DNA of 64,000 nt from contig NZ_CP086106.1 of the NCBI RefSeq assembly GCF_016765655.2, positions 186,001 to 250,000 of the forward strand. The letters run 5' to 3'. This DNA is from Skermanella mucosa (GTDB lineage: Bacteria; Pseudomonadota; Alphaproteobacteria; Azospirillales; Azospirillaceae). The position numbers were made by a program, and so were the translations under genes. The notes under the pieces are model-generated. The model searched no databases. It worked only from the letters and a program-made list of their open reading frames with translations, and was not told the origin of the DNA. Below, one piece after another: positions 53,817 to 62,936 of the stretch. Position 1 is the first letter of the stretch; each line of letters opens with the position of its first letter.

Positions 53817-55253
53817 ATGACTTCCCAGGACCTGTGCGATCTCGACGCCGTCACCCTCCGGCGGATGATCGGACGCAAGGAGATCTCCCCGCGCGAGTTG
53901 GTGGATGCCTGCATCCGCCGAGTCGAGGCCGTGGACCCCACCGTCAACGCCCTGGTCAGCCGCTGCTTCGACCGGGCGCGCATGGAGGCCGCCGAGGCCG
54001 AGGCGGCCGTCATGGGCGGCGGCCCGCTGGGACCGTTGCACGGGCTGCCGATCGGCATCAAGGACCTGAGCGACACCGGCGGCGTGCGCACCACCTACGG
54101 TTCCCAGCTCTATGCCGACCATGTCCCGGCCGAGGACGAGCGGGTCGTCGCCGCGGTGCGCCGGGCCGGCGCCATCGTGCTGGGCAAGACCAACACGCCG
54201 GAATTCGGCACCGGCGCCAATACCCGGAACGCCGTGTTCGGGGCGACCCGCAACCCCTTCGATCCCGCCCGCACCTGCGGCGGCTCGTCCGGCGGTTCCG
54301 CGGTGGCGCTGGCCTGCGGCATGGTCCCGCTCGCCACCGGCTCGGACCATGGCGGCAGCCTGCGCACGCCGGCCGCCTTCTGCGGCGTCACCGGCTACCG
54401 CCCCTCGCCCGGCATGGTTCCCAGCGATCGCCGGGGCATCGCCTGGTCGCCGTCCTCGGTGGACGGCCCCATGGGCAGGACCGTCGCCGACGCCGCCCTG
54501 CTGATGTCGGCCATGGCCGGCACCGACCCGCGCGATCCGCTGCCCGGCTGCGCCGACCCCTCGGCCTTCCTGAACCTGCCGGAGGTGGACACGGCGTCGC
54601 TTCGCGTCGCGGTGTCGGAGGACCTGGGCTTCGCGCCGGTGGACGACGGCATCCGCGCCACCTTCCGGGCCGCGGTCGGACGGATGTCCGGCGCGTTCGG
54701 CAGCGTGGCGGAGGAGGGGCCGGACCTCGCCGGGATCGACACCGTGTTCGAGATCCTGCGCTCGGTCATCTTCGTCGGGTCCCACCGGGAGAAGTTCGAG
54801 AAGCACCGCGACGCCCTGGCCCCGAACGTGGTCGCCAACATGGAATCGGCCCTCAAGCTCGACATCCGGGACATCGCCTGGGCCATGTCCGAGCAGACCC
54901 GGTACTTCAGCCGGTTCGTCACCTTCATGGAAGGGGTCGACGTGCTGATCTGCCCCGCCGTGGCGGTCCCGCCCTTCCCGGTCGAGCAGTGGTACCCGGA
55001 GACGATCAACGGGGCGCCGACCCGGAATTACATGCACTGGCTCGCCATCACCTATGGATTGACCGTGCTGAGCCATCCGATCGTCGTGGTCCCGTGCGGG
55101 CTGGACGCGACCGGAACGCCGTTCGGCATCCAGATTTGCGGCCGCTACGGCGCCGACCGCGCGGTGCTGGGCGTCGCCCGGGCGATCGAGCGGCTGCTGG
55201 CCGGAATTCCCGGGCTGGAGCGGCCGGTGCCGGGCTTGGCAAAGACCCCATAG
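53817..55253 (+). CDS. Amidase signature-family hydrolase
   Basis: A 478-residue amidase with the Ser-cisSer-Lys triad: Lys in [13 protein letters not shown], cis-Ser and nucleophile Ser in the [14 protein letters not shown] to [16 protein letters not shown] signature. Members hydrolyse amides such as indoleacetamide, aryl amides or 6-aminohexanoate dimers; the substrate is not evident. AAGAGGAAA precedes ATG 53817. An SDR gene follows by 57 bases, possibly an operon with the TPR and DUF1622 genes. Confidence 0.88.
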   Translation: MTSQDLCDLDAVTLRRMIGRKEISPRELVDACIRRVEAVDPTVNALVSRCFDRARMEAAEAEAAVMGGGPLGPLHGLPIGIKDLSDTGGVRTTYGSQLYADHVPAEDERVVAAVRRAGAIVLGKTNTPEFGTGANTRNAVFGATRNPFDPARTCGGSSGGSAVALACGMVPLATGSDHGGSLRTPAAFCGVTGYRPSPGMVPSDRRGIAWSPSSVDGPMGRTVADAALLMSAMAGTDPRDPLPGCADPSAFLNLPEVDTASLRVAVSEDLGFAPVDDGIRATFRAAVGRMSGAFGSVAEEGPDLAGIDTVFEILRSVIFVGSHREKFEKHRDALAPNVVANMESALKLDIRDIAWAMSEQTRYFSRFVTFMEGVDVLICPAVAVPPFPVEQWYPETINGAPTRNYMHWLAITYGLTVLSHPIVVVPCGLDATGTPFGIQICGRYGADRAVLGVARAIERLLAGIPGLERPVPGLAKTP

Positions 55254-55310
55254 CTCCGTATGGTTCCTGCGGCCCCCACGCCTTTGGCCTGAAGCCGCAA
55301 GGAGAACGCC

Positions 55311-56090
55311 ATGACGGAAGAGACCCGCGTCGCCCTGGTGACAGGAGCCAGCCGGGGGATCGGCAAGGCCATCGCCACCGCGCTGGCCGAAGCCGGCTTC
55401 GACCTGCTGATCACCTCCAGGACGGCGACCGCGCTGGAGACCCTGGCGAGCCATCTCGCCCGCGAGACCGGGCAGCGGATCGAGATCCTGCACGGCGACC
55501 TGCGCGAGCCCGACCTTGCCGAGACGCTGGTCGAAACCGCGGTCGACCTGTTCGGCCGGCTCGACCTGCTGGTCAACAACGCCGGGGCGACCAAGCGCGG
55601 GCCGTTCCTGGACCTCGCCGAGGACGACTGGCAGGACGGCTTCGCGCTGAAATTCTTCGGCGCGGTCCGGCTGTCGCGGGCGTCCTGGCCGCACCTGAAG
55701 CGGACCGGCGGGCAGGTGATCAACATCATCGGCTCGGGCGGGCGGACCCCGACGGCCGAGTTCACCATCGGCGGCTCGGTCAATGCCGGCCTGATGAACT
55801 TCACCAAGGCGCTGGCCGACCTGGGTCTCGCCGATGGCGTCCGGGTCAACGGCATCAATCCCGGACCGATCCGGACCGAGCGGCTGGAAACCCGCATCCG
55901 CCAGTTCGCCCAGTCCCAGGGCATCGACACGGAGGAAGCGGCGAGCCGGATGGTGCAGGCCCAGAAGGTCATGCGGTTCGGCGAGCCGGACGAGATCGCC
56001 TCGGTCGTGGAGTTCCTGGCCGGGGAGGGCGGCGAGTTCATCCACGGCGCCCTGATCGACGTGGACGGCGGCTCGACCAAGGGCCTCTGA
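55311..56090 (+). CDS. SDR-family protein lacking the canonical Tyr-Lys pair
   Basis: A 259-residue Rossmann protein with TGASRGIG and LVNNAGATK, so it binds NAD(P). The catalytic region reads IIGSGGRTPTAEFTIGGSVN then AGLMNFTKAL. Where classical SDRs have YxxSK, this one has no Tyr and a Val in place of Lys. It may be a non-catalytic or divergent SDR. AAGGAGAAC lies before ATG 55311. It is between the amidase and TPR genes, all on the plus strand with short gaps. Confidence 0.8.
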   Translation: MTEETRVALVTGASRGIGKAIATALAEAGFDLLITSRTATALETLASHLARETGQRIEILHGDLREPDLAETLVETAVDLFGRLDLLVNNAGATKRGPFLDLAEDDWQDGFALKFFGAVRLSRASWPHLKRTGGQVINIIGSGGRTPTAEFTIGGSVNAGLMNFTKALADLGLADGVRVNGINPGPIRTERLETRIRQFAQSQGIDTEEAASRMVQAQKVMRFGEPDEIASVVEFLAGEGGEFIHGALIDVDGGSTKGL

Positions 56091-56108
56091 GCCGGCCAGG
56101 AGGGTGCC

Positions 56109-57428
56109 ATGAGGGACCGGCGGGGTGAGCCCCTTTCGACGGACGACCCCGCGGCGGTGGAGCGGCTCGACGCGGCGGTAACCCTGATGAACGGCTACTT
56201 CACCGACCCGCTGGCGGTGATCGACCGGGCGCTGGAGGAGCGCCCCGATTTCGTCATGGGTCACTGCTTCCGCGCCGGGCTGCTGCTGATCGCGGCGCAG
56301 AAGTCGGTCGGGCCGGAACTGCGCCGCAGCGTCGAGGCGGCGGAGGCGCTGGCGGGAACGGCCAACGACAGGGAGCGCGGCCACATCGCCGCGGCGCGGG
56401 CTTGGCTGGACGGCGACTTCCACCGCACGCCCGAACTCTACGGGCGCGTGCTGGAGGATCATCCCGGCGACCTGGCCGCCCTCCAGTTCGCCCATCAGTG
56501 CGATTTCTTCGTCGGCAATGCGGCGGCGCTCCGCGACCGGCCGGCCGGGGTGCTGGCGCAATGCGACCGGGATCTGCCCGGCCACGGCTTCGTGCTGGGC
56601 ATGCACGCCTTCGGGCTGGAGGAGAACGGCGACTTCGCCGCGGCGGAAGAGGCGGGGCGCCGGGCGGTCGAACTGATCCCGCGCAATCCCTGGGCGATCC
56701 ACGCCGTCGCCCACGTGATGGAGATGCAGGGCCGATCGGACGAGGGCATCGCCTGGATGGCGGACCGAGAGGCCGATTGGGCGCCGGACAACCTGCTGGC
56801 GGTCCATAACTGGTGGCATCTGGCGCTGCACCATCTCGACCGCTGCGAGACCGCGGCCGTGCTGGACATCTACGACCGCCATGTCCGGCCGCGGCCGGAG
56901 GCGATCGGGCTGGAACTGTCCGACGCCACGGCGCTGCTGTGGCGGCTGCACCTGGCCGGCATCGACGCCGGCGACCGCTGGCGCGAGGTCGCCGACGGTT
57001 GGGAGCCCATGGCCGGCGACGGCTACTACGCCTTCAACGACATGCACGCGATGATGGCCTTCGTCGCGGCCGGACGGGATGCTGCCGCGAGCCGGCTGGC
57101 CGCGACCCTGTCGGCGCGGGTGGCGGGAACCGGCACCAACGCCGCGATGACGCGGGAGGTCGGCCTGCCGGCGTGCCTGGCACTGCTGGCGTTCGGCCGG
57201 GGCGATTACGCCGCCGCGACGGACCTGCTGCTGCCCCTGCCGGCGATCTCCCGCCGCTTCGGCGGCAGCGACGCCCAGCGCGACGTCATAGCCTTGACCC
57301 TGCTGGAGGCGGCGCAGCGGGCCTGCCGGACGGAGACCGCACGAGACTTGGCGGCGCGGCGGATCGAACTGAAGCCCCGCAGCCGGTTCAACCGCCTGCT
57401 TACGGAAAAACGCCTGAACCTTGGGTGA
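56109..57428 (+). CDS. Tetratricopeptide-repeat protein (TTC38-like)
   Basis: A 439-residue soluble protein built of helical repeats (RALEERPDFVMGHCFRAGLL, FGLEENGDFAAAEEAGRRAV, HAVAHVMEMQGRSDEGIAWM), which resembles the TTC38/StaR-like group. The conserved HNWWHLALHHLD segment is a feature of that group. Function is unknown in bacteria; it often neighbours hydrolases and oxidoreductases. AGGAGG is placed before ATG 56109. The next gene starts near its stop. Confidence 0.8.
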   Translation: MRDRRGEPLSTDDPAAVERLDAAVTLMNGYFTDPLAVIDRALEERPDFVMGHCFRAGLLLIAAQKSVGPELRRSVEAAEALAGTANDRERGHIAAARAWLDGDFHRTPELYGRVLEDHPGDLAALQFAHQCDFFVGNAAALRDRPAGVLAQCDRDLPGHGFVLGMHAFGLEENGDFAAAEEAGRRAVELIPRNPWAIHAVAHVMEMQGRSDEGIAWMADREADWAPDNLLAVHNWWHLALHHLDRCETAAVLDIYDRHVRPRPEAIGLELSDATALLWRLHLAGIDAGDRWREVADGWEPMAGDGYYAFNDMHAMMAFVAAGRDAAASRLAATLSARVAGTGTNAAMTREVGLPACLALLAFGRGDYAAATDLLLPLPAISRRFGGSDAQRDVIALTLLEAAQRACRTETARDLAARRIELKPRSRFNRLLTEKRLNLG

Positions 57429-57471
57429 GCAAGCCCGTTCCCCGGAGGATCGGACACACAGGACCTTTCCC

Positions 57472-57957
57472 ATGCTCGCGGCCTTCCTGCTTTTCTGCGG
57501 CCTGTTCGGCGCCTCCGCGGCCTTCGCCCAGGAGGCCGGGGGCTTCCTGTCCGAGTCCCGCAGCACGGTCGTCCATCTGGCGGAACTGGTCACGAGCGCG
57601 ATCGAGGCGGTCGGGATCGCCGTGATCGTTCTGGGGGCGACCATCGCCACGGCGCTTTTCCTGCGGGACGGCTTCGGTGCCGCCGGCTGGGACGATTCCT
57701 ACGAGCGGTACCGGGCCAATCTCGGCCGCGGCATCCTGATCGGGCTGGAGCTTCTGGTCGCCGCCGACATCATCGCCACGGTCGCGGCCCCTCTGGACTT
57801 CAACACCGTCGGCGCCCTCGGAGTGATCGTCCTGATCCGGACCTTCCTCAGCTTCTCCCTGGAAGTCGAGATCAAGGGCCACTGGCCCTGGCAGGAAAGC
57901 CGGATCAAGAAGCAGGGAACCGATCCGGGCGGCAAAGCGGGAACGTCGCAAATGTGA
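57472..57957 (+). CDS. DUF1622 membrane protein
   Basis: About 161 residues with a hydrophobic start (MLAAFLLFCGLFGASAAFAQ, a probable signal or first membrane segment), a second segment (AIEAVGIAVIVLGATIATAL), and two more around LLVAADIIATV and GALGVIVLIRTFLSFSLEVE. The RxxLGRGILIGLELLVAADII block is typical of DUF1622. Function unknown. A TTG start at 57421 overlapping the TPR gene is possible but less likely given the signal sequence. Confidence 0.8.
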   Translation: MLAAFLLFCGLFGASAAFAQEAGGFLSESRSTVVHLAELVTSAIEAVGIAVIVLGATIATALFLRDGFGAAGWDDSYERYRANLGRGILIGLELLVAADIIATVAAPLDFNTVGALGVIVLIRTFLSFSLEVEIKGHWPWQESRIKKQGTDPGGKAGTSQM

Positions 57958-57968
57958 TTCAAGTTCTT

Positions 57969-58036
57969 GCCACAGATTACAGCGATGGACAAAGATGCGG
58001 CCTGGATGATCTGAGTGTATCGCCGTAATCTGTGGC
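57969..58036. repeat. Imperfect inverted repeat (GCCACAGATTAC family)
   Basis: GCCACAGATTACAGCGAT and its inverted partner ATCGCCGTAATCTGTGGC, with one mismatch and about 32 bases between. Followed by TTCTTTTTCTT. It may end the DUF1622 transcript and shares the CCACAGAT core with the next repeat. Confidence 0.75.
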
Positions 58037-58088
58037 CAATTCTTTTTCTTCCGGTTCAGAATCGTCCGGGGCAAGTATTATTATCTAT

Positions 58089-58159
58089 CCACAGATGCAC
58101 GCAGATGGACACAGATAAGATATTGATAAGTATCTGTGTCCATCTGCGTGCATCTGTGG
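58089..58159. repeat. Perfect 29-bp inverted repeat with internal CAGATG units
   Basis: The left arm (58089-58117, beginning CCACAGATGCACGCAGATGG) and right arm (58131-58159, ending CATCTGCGTGCATCTGTGG) are perfectly complementary with a 13-base loop. The arms contain spaced CAGATG/ACACAGAT units. Located between convergent genes, so it may act as a bidirectional terminator. Similar CACAGATG palindromes are scattered through many bacterial genomes. Confidence 0.85.
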
Positions 58160-58190
58160 CTAATTTCTCTTCTTCCCGCCCCAAAGTCGT

Positions 58191-58862
58191 CTATGGCAGG
58201 CCGAACCGGGCGATGATCCGGAACGGGGCGTCGCGGGTGTCCTGCTTGAACACGGACAGGGCGTCGATCTCCAGCGGGTCCCGGGTGAAGGGCGCCACCG
58301 CCGGTTCCAGCAGGGTCCTGGCGGCGGCCCTGGCATCGTCGTCCAGGCTGCCGGTCAGGGTCATGTGGAAGCGGAATTCCTCGAAGACATAAGGATAGCC
58401 CCAGCGCCGGAGATGCTCGTCCTGGCGCGGCGTCAGCCCGTGGGCGCGGCGCTTTTCCAGGTCGGACGCCGACTGGGGCGCTCTGAACGGGTCAAAGAAT
58501 CGCACGCAGTCGGCGGCGAACGCGTCGAGATCCCCGGATGGGGCCGAGGGGATCAGGGCGAGGAATCGGCCCAGTTCCGCCAAGCGGAGGGAAGGCACGG
58601 TGAAACGCGGGTGATCCGCTACGAAGGTCTCGGCCGCCGCCAGCAGTTCCGCTTCGTCCCGGCCCGGCGCCAGCGCCATGGGAGGCTTCAGGGTAGCGTG
58701 GAACCCGTAACGGCGCGGATCGGCGGTCCAGTCCGGATGCACGCCGTCCGGGGGATCGAGGGTTTCGCCCGTCGCCGCGTCGCGGCCGAGCCAGCGGCCG
58801 GCGAATTTCCACAGGGCGCTGTCCGGGGGCGGGGCGAAATAGAGGGCGTAGCGGGCGGTCAT
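58191..58862 (-). CDS. DUF1045 2H phosphoesterase-like protein
   Basis: A 223-residue protein with the two His-x-Thr motifs of the 2H phosphoesterase fold (GFHATLKPP near residue 54 and FHMTLTG near 168), matching DUF1045. Family members include PhnN-linked proteins of phosphonate operons, but no phn gene is near. Its ATG overlaps the stop of the FAD-oxidoreductase gene (ATGA), so it is the last gene of the lipid cluster transcript. Role in that cluster is unknown. Confidence 0.85.
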   Translation of the reverse strand: MTARYALYFAPPPDSALWKFAGRWLGRDAATGETLDPPDGVHPDWTADPRRYGFHATLKPPMALAPGRDEAELLAAAETFVADHPRFTVPSLRLAELGRFLALIPSAPSGDLDAFAADCVRFFDPFRAPQSASDLEKRRAHGLTPRQDEHLRRWGYPYVFEEFRFHMTLTGSLDDDARAAARTLLEPAVAPFTRDPLEIDALSVFKQDTRDAPFRIIARFGLP

Positions 58863-59962
58863 GGGACGGCTTCTTCGGGAACGCGGGTAGCATATGCTAT
58901 CGCCTTCAGCAGTCCCGGCGCCAGCCGCACGGCACCGGCGGCGAGACCCTGGAGCGCCGGGCGGCGGATCGCCTGCGCCAGCAGCGTGGCGGTGCGGATC
59001 TGCCCGGCGAAAGCCGACCCGTCCAGCGCCGGCTGCCCGTCGATCACCCGGCCGGCTGCCAGGAAGGCCGAGTGGAGGGCGATCGCCATGCCGTCGCCGC
59101 AGAAGGACGGGATCACCGCGAGCTGGTCGCCCAGCCGGTGCAGCCGCCGCGACGGGATGCCGGCCCGATGCACGAAGCCGTAGGGAATGCCATAGATCGA
59201 CAGGGGCCGTTCCCAGCACGCCGTGGCGCCGGCCAGCCGGTCCGCGAAGGCGGGAGACTCCTCGCGAAGATGGTCCAGCAGGGTCTCCCACCGCCGCCCG
59301 ACCCGGTCATGGACAGGCTTGGCGGCCACCAGGCACAGGTTGGCCCTTCCGTTCGCCGCCGGCTGCAACCCGGCATAGCCGCCGGGGAATAGCAGCACTT
59401 CCACATGGCCGGCGAGGCGCGCCGCCTGTTCCGGCGCCAGCGTCAGATACTGCTTGAACCCGATCAGGTCGTTGATGGAGCCGGGGGGCCGGCGGTGGCC
59501 GCGCAGGTCGTGCTTGCCGGTCGCCAGCAGCGCCGCGCGGGCGGCGACCGGCCCGTCCGCCTGGAGCGTGACGCGATCCTCGCCTTCGGCCAGGGAGCGG
59601 ACCGTCACGCCGCGCCGGATCTCGGCGCCCCTATCCGCAGCCGCCCGGAGAAGCGCCTCGTCCATAACCTCGCGCGACAGGCTGAAGGCGGGGAAGGGCA
59701 GGCGGGTGGTGGTTTCCGACCGCCCTCGGACCAGTCGGACGGAATGGATCGGCAGCGCGCCGAGGTGGTGCAGGTCCAGCCCCAGCTTCCTCAGATACCC
59801 GGCGGCCTCGACGCTGACGAACTCGCCGCAGACCTTGTGGTGCGGGCCGGTCTCGCGCTCGAACAGCACGGCGGAGCGCCCGGCCTTCGCCAGCAGGCAG
59901 GCCGCCGCGGCGCCGGCGGGTCCGCCGCCGACGATCACGGCGTCATGGATCGCGGAGTTCAT
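58859..59962 (-). CDS. FAD-dependent oxidoreductase (geranylgeranyl reductase-like)
   Basis: A 367-residue flavoprotein with N-terminal VIVGGGPAGAAAACLLAKAG, then HKVCGEFVSVEAAGYL and PSFCGDGMAIALHSAFLAAG, the pattern of the geranylgeranyl reductase / tryptophan halogenase superfamily. It may reduce, hydroxylate or epoxidise a polyketide or isoprenoid lipid. Its ATG overlaps the methyltransferase stop, and its stop overlaps the DUF1045 start. The triplet type III PKS / methyltransferase / flavoprotein suggests sequential tailoring of one product. Confidence 0.85.
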   Translation of the reverse strand: MNSAIHDAVIVGGGPAGAAAACLLAKAGRSAVLFERETGPHHKVCGEFVSVEAAGYLRKLGLDLHHLGALPIHSVRLVRGRSETTTRLPFPAFSLSREVMDEALLRAAADRGAEIRRGVTVRSLAEGEDRVTLQADGPVAARAALLATGKHDLRGHRRPPGSINDLIGFKQYLTLAPEQAARLAGHVEVLLFPGGYAGLQPAANGRANLCLVAAKPVHDRVGRRWETLLDHLREESPAFADRLAGATACWERPLSIYGIPYGFVHRAGIPSRRLHRLGDQLAVIPSFCGDGMAIALHSAFLAAGRVIDGQPALDGSAFAGQIRTATLLAQAIRRPALQGLAAGAVRLAPGLLKAIAYATRVPEEAVP

Positions 59963-60675
59963 TTGATCCGGCCGACGCCGTAGCGGAACGGCGTGAACCA
60001 CTCGATCGAGACGTCTCCCGGCGCGAATCCCGCCTCGGTGATCACGCGCTCCCAGTCGGCCCGGGTGAAGGCCCGCGCCACCGAAAGCGGGGCGTCGTGG
60101 ACCACCAGACGGTTGACCGGCAGCGTGGCGACCATCGCGCGGGCGAAGGCGTGGGAGATCGCGTGGCGGTGCAGGTCGTTGCTGAACCAGCCGAGACCGG
60201 CGCGGCCCTCCATCCATCGCAGGAAGCGGACCAGGGATTCGTCCTCCAGGTGATGGGTGAACAGCGCGCTGATCACCACGTCGGTCCGGTTGTCCTCGGG
60301 CAGGTCGAACAGATCGCCGACCCGATAATCGATCCCGGCGTCCGGCGGGGTCGCCAGACCGGCCGCCCGGGCGGACCAGGGGTTCAGGTCAACCCCGGAC
60401 AGCTCGACCTCGACGCCGCGCCGGCCGGCCCAGCGGTGGATTTCCCGCAGCATGTCGCCATAGCCGAAGCCCACGTCCAGGATGCGCAGCCTGCGCCGCC
60501 CCGTCCGCTTCACCACCCGGTCGAGCCACGACAGGGTCGGGCGGTACGCCAGGGTACACAGGTTGATCCGGCGCAGGTCGCGCAGGCAGTGCTGGAACTC
60601 CTCGAAGCCGACCTCCTCCGTGTCCATCAGTTCCGGCCGGGTGCTCCGCCGGGACAGGTCGGTGGCCGCGGTCAT
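59959..60675 (-). CDS. Class I SAM-dependent methyltransferase
   Basis: A 238-residue protein with the SAM-binding motif LRILDVGFGYGDMLREI, acidic ribose-binding LSGVDLNPWS and VVISALFTHHLED. Coupled by ATGA overlaps on both sides to the type III PKS and the flavoprotein, so it most likely methylates the PKS product (O- or C-methylation). The exact acceptor cannot be read from the sequence. Confidence 0.88.
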   Translation of the reverse strand: MTAATDLSRRSTRPELMDTEEVGFEEFQHCLRDLRRINLCTLAYRPTLSWLDRVVKRTGRRRLRILDVGFGYGDMLREIHRWAGRRGVEVELSGVDLNPWSARAAGLATPPDAGIDYRVGDLFDLPEDNRTDVVISALFTHHLEDESLVRFLRWMEGRAGLGWFSNDLHRHAISHAFARAMVATLPVNRLVVHDAPLSVARAFTRADWERVITEAGFAPGDVSIEWFTPFRYGVGRIK

Positions 60676-61757
60676 GCCGCGGCGAGGCGGAACAGCATGC
60701 TTTCCGCCGTCAGCCCCGGCCCGAAGGCCATGGCGCAGCCCAGCCCGTTGCCGCCCATGCCGGTGTCGCGGAAGCGGTCGAGCATGCGCTTCAGCACGAA
60801 CATGACCGTCGCCGACGACATGTTGCCGTAGTCGCGCAGGATCGCGCGCGAGTCGGCGAGCTGGTCGCCCTTTCCCTCTATGGCCCCGGCGACCGCGTCC
60901 AGGATCGAGCGTCCGCCAGGATGGACCGCCCACAGCTCCACGTCGGACGGGCTGCGGCCCTGGAGGATCGACGGCAATGCGTCGGGAAGCCCCTGCCCGA
61001 TGGTGCCGGGGACGGTCCCGGCCAGCCGCATGTCGAAGCCATGGCGGCCGATATGCCAGGTGATCTGGTCGGCGCTGCCGGGGATCACGGTGGCCCGGAA
61101 CCCCTGAAGCTCGATCCCGTCCGGCTCGGCGCTGACCAGACAGGCGGAGCAGCCGTCGGCGAAGATCAGGAAGCTCAGCACCTCCTCGATATCCGCGGTT
61201 TCCTGGAGATGCAGGGTGCAGAGCTCCAGGTTCACGATCGCGACCTTCGAGGCGGGTTCCGACCGGACGATGTGCCGCGCCGCCTTCAGCGCGTTCATGG
61301 CGGCGTAGCAGCCCATGAAGCCGATGATGGTCCGCTCCACCGACGGGTCCAGGCCGAAGTGCCGCGCCAGCTCCAGGTCCAGTCCGGGGGCGTAGAAGCC
61401 GGTGCAGGAAGTGACGATCAGGTGGGTGATCCCGTCGCGGTGCCGCTCGATCCCGGCGGCTTCCAGGCTGGCGGTGGCAAGGCCGAGCGCGTGGCCCTCG
61501 TAGAACTTCATCCGGGTGGCGGTGTCGGGAAAGGCGCCGCGGGTGAAGAAGCCGCCGGTGTCCAGGACCTCCGGGTCGGGGTCCGGCTCGAAGAAGGAAT
61601 AGCGGTGCTCGATCTGGCACCGCTCCGCCATGCGGCGGAACAGCTTGCGCAGGCGCTCGTCGGTCAGCAGGGCCGGGGCGTAGCTGACGAACTTGTCGTG
61701 GACGTCATGGGTTGGAACCGCGGTTCCGATCGCGTTGATGTAGGCGGCGGTAGGCAT
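60672..61757 (-). CDS. Type III polyketide synthase
   Basis: A 361-residue chalcone/stilbene-synthase-like enzyme with the complete Cys-His-Asn triad: Cys in TIIGFMGCYAAMNALK, His in ELWAVHPGGRSILD and Asn in LRDYGNMSSATVMFVL. The C-terminal GFGPG-type loop reads MAFGPGLTAESMLF. It extends an acyl starter with malonyl-CoA; bacterial relatives make alkylresorcinols, alkylpyrones or tetrahydroxynaphthalene. Starter and ring closure are unknown here. It is placed between a glycosyltransferase and a methyltransferase. Confidence 0.93.
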   Translation of the reverse strand: MPTAAYINAIGTAVPTHDVHDKFVSYAPALLTDERLRKLFRRMAERCQIEHRYSFFEPDPDPEVLDTGGFFTRGAFPDTATRMKFYEGHALGLATASLEAAGIERHRDGITHLIVTSCTGFYAPGLDLELARHFGLDPSVERTIIGFMGCYAAMNALKAARHIVRSEPASKVAIVNLELCTLHLQETADIEEVLSFLIFADGCSACLVSAEPDGIELQGFRATVIPGSADQITWHIGRHGFDMRLAGTVPGTIGQGLPDALPSILQGRSPSDVELWAVHPGGRSILDAVAGAIEGKGDQLADSRAILRDYGNMSSATVMFVLKRMLDRFRDTGMGGNGLGCAMAFGPGLTAESMLFRLAAA

Positions 61758-61811
61758 CCGGGGCTCCGGTCATACGGTCTTTGCAGCTGCAACAGTCGGG
61801 CGGCCCGATCA

Positions 61812-62936
61812 TCATGACTCGCCCGTGGGATAGGCACGCCCGCGCCAGGTGGAGGGCCGGCCGCGCAGCGAGGTCCACAGGGCCGACCACTGGATCGCCA
61901 GCATGATCGCGACGCCGACGGGGTGCAGGAAGGCGCTGGCGATGCTCTGCTCGAAGCGGAACGCCAGGGCCAGCCGGGTGCCGAGCGCCACGGCGATACC
62001 GACGCAGGCCGGGAACAGCGCTTCGGGCGGCCCGCCGAGGAGGAGCAGGAACGGCAGGATATGGCCGCCGGCCAGCAGGGCGGTCCAGACCGGCAGACCG
62101 ACGGGGGTCGCCATCCCCTCGGTCGCGTTCTTGGTGAAGCCCTGCCAGACCTCGGTCCCGCTGCGGTACATGCGGCAGGTGGCGACGTCGTCGGCGTCGA
62201 ACAGCTCGGTATGGATGCCGGCGCGGCGGAAGGCGCGCGGCAGCTTGATCCCGTCGTGCAGCGACTGCTTGATCTCGGCATGGCCGCCGGCGCGGGCATA
62301 GGCGTCGGCGCGGGCGATGAAGAGCTGGCCGCATCCGGCCCCCAGCCCCGGCGCCCCGGACAGCCGCATCCCGACGAAGGGCAGGTAGCCCAGCAGCAGG
62401 AAATGGATCATCGGGATGACCAGCCGCTCCGGCCATGTCCCGGTTTCCTGGCGCGGAAAGCCGCTGGCCAGGCCGGTCGCCGGGTGCTTCGCCATGAAGG
62501 CCGCCATGCGGGCAAGGCCGTCGGGCGCCAGCCTCACGTCGGCATCGACGAAGACCAGCAACGGATATCGGGCCAGCTTCGCCAGATGCCAGCAGGCATG
62601 CTGCTTGCCCGACCATCCCGGGGGAAGGGCGGGGGCCTGCTCGACCCGCACCCGCGGATCGCCGATCGCGCGCACCACGTCGGCCGTGCCGTCGGTGGAG
62701 TGGTCGTCCAGCACGACCACCTCCAGGTCCAGCCCGCCGTTCGCCAGCGCCGCCCGGACGGAAGCCTCGATCTTGTCCGCCTCGTTGCGGGCCGGGATCA
62801 GCACGGAAACGCCGGGCCACCCTCCGGCCGGCGCCTGGCCGGACTTCGGCGGCGGGCGGTAGAGCAGCAGGTTCCACACCGTCATCACGGCCGGAATCAT
62901 GGCGAGCCAGGCGCAGACCCAGGCGAAATTCTCCAT
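61812..62936 (-). CDS. Family 2 glycosyltransferase (membrane-bound)
   Basis: A 374-residue protein with an N-terminal membrane segment and a GT-A domain (VSVLIPARNEADKIEASVRA, VVLDDHSTDGT, LVFVDADVRL as the DXD motif). Three or more C-terminal membrane segments follow. It resembles CrtQ-type carotenoid glycosyltransferases. It overlaps the acyltransferase stop by one base (TGATG). With the acyltransferase and desaturase it suggests a glycosylated, acylated lipid or carotenoid. Confidence 0.88.
   Translation of the reverse strand: MENFAWVCAWLAMIPAVMTVWNLLLYRPPPKSGQAPAGGWPGVSVLIPARNEADKIEASVRAALANGGLDLEVVVLDDHSTDGTADVVRAIGDPRVRVEQAPALPPGWSGKQHACWHLAKLARYPLLVFVDADVRLAPDGLARMAAFMAKHPATGLASGFPRQETGTWPERLVIPMIHFLLLGYLPFVGMRLSGAPGLGAGCGQLFIARADAYARAGGHAEIKQSLHDGIKLPRAFRRAGIHTELFDADDVATCRMYRSGTEVWQGFTKNATEGMATPVGLPVWTALLAGGHILPFLLLLGGPPEALFPACVGIAVALGTRLALAFRFEQSIASAFLHPVGVAIMLAIQWSALWTSLRGRPSTWRGRAYPTGES

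Noticed and set aside
50126-56128. Very long antisense frames opposite the hybrid kinase, amidase and TPR genes
   Set aside because: Low-complexity Arg/Gly/Gln-rich translations typical of antisense frames in high-GC DNA; the opposite-strand genes have clear domains.
58081-58160. CRISPR-like repeat array
   Set aside because: Only one inverted pair without regularly spaced direct repeats or unique spacers; no cas genes nearby.
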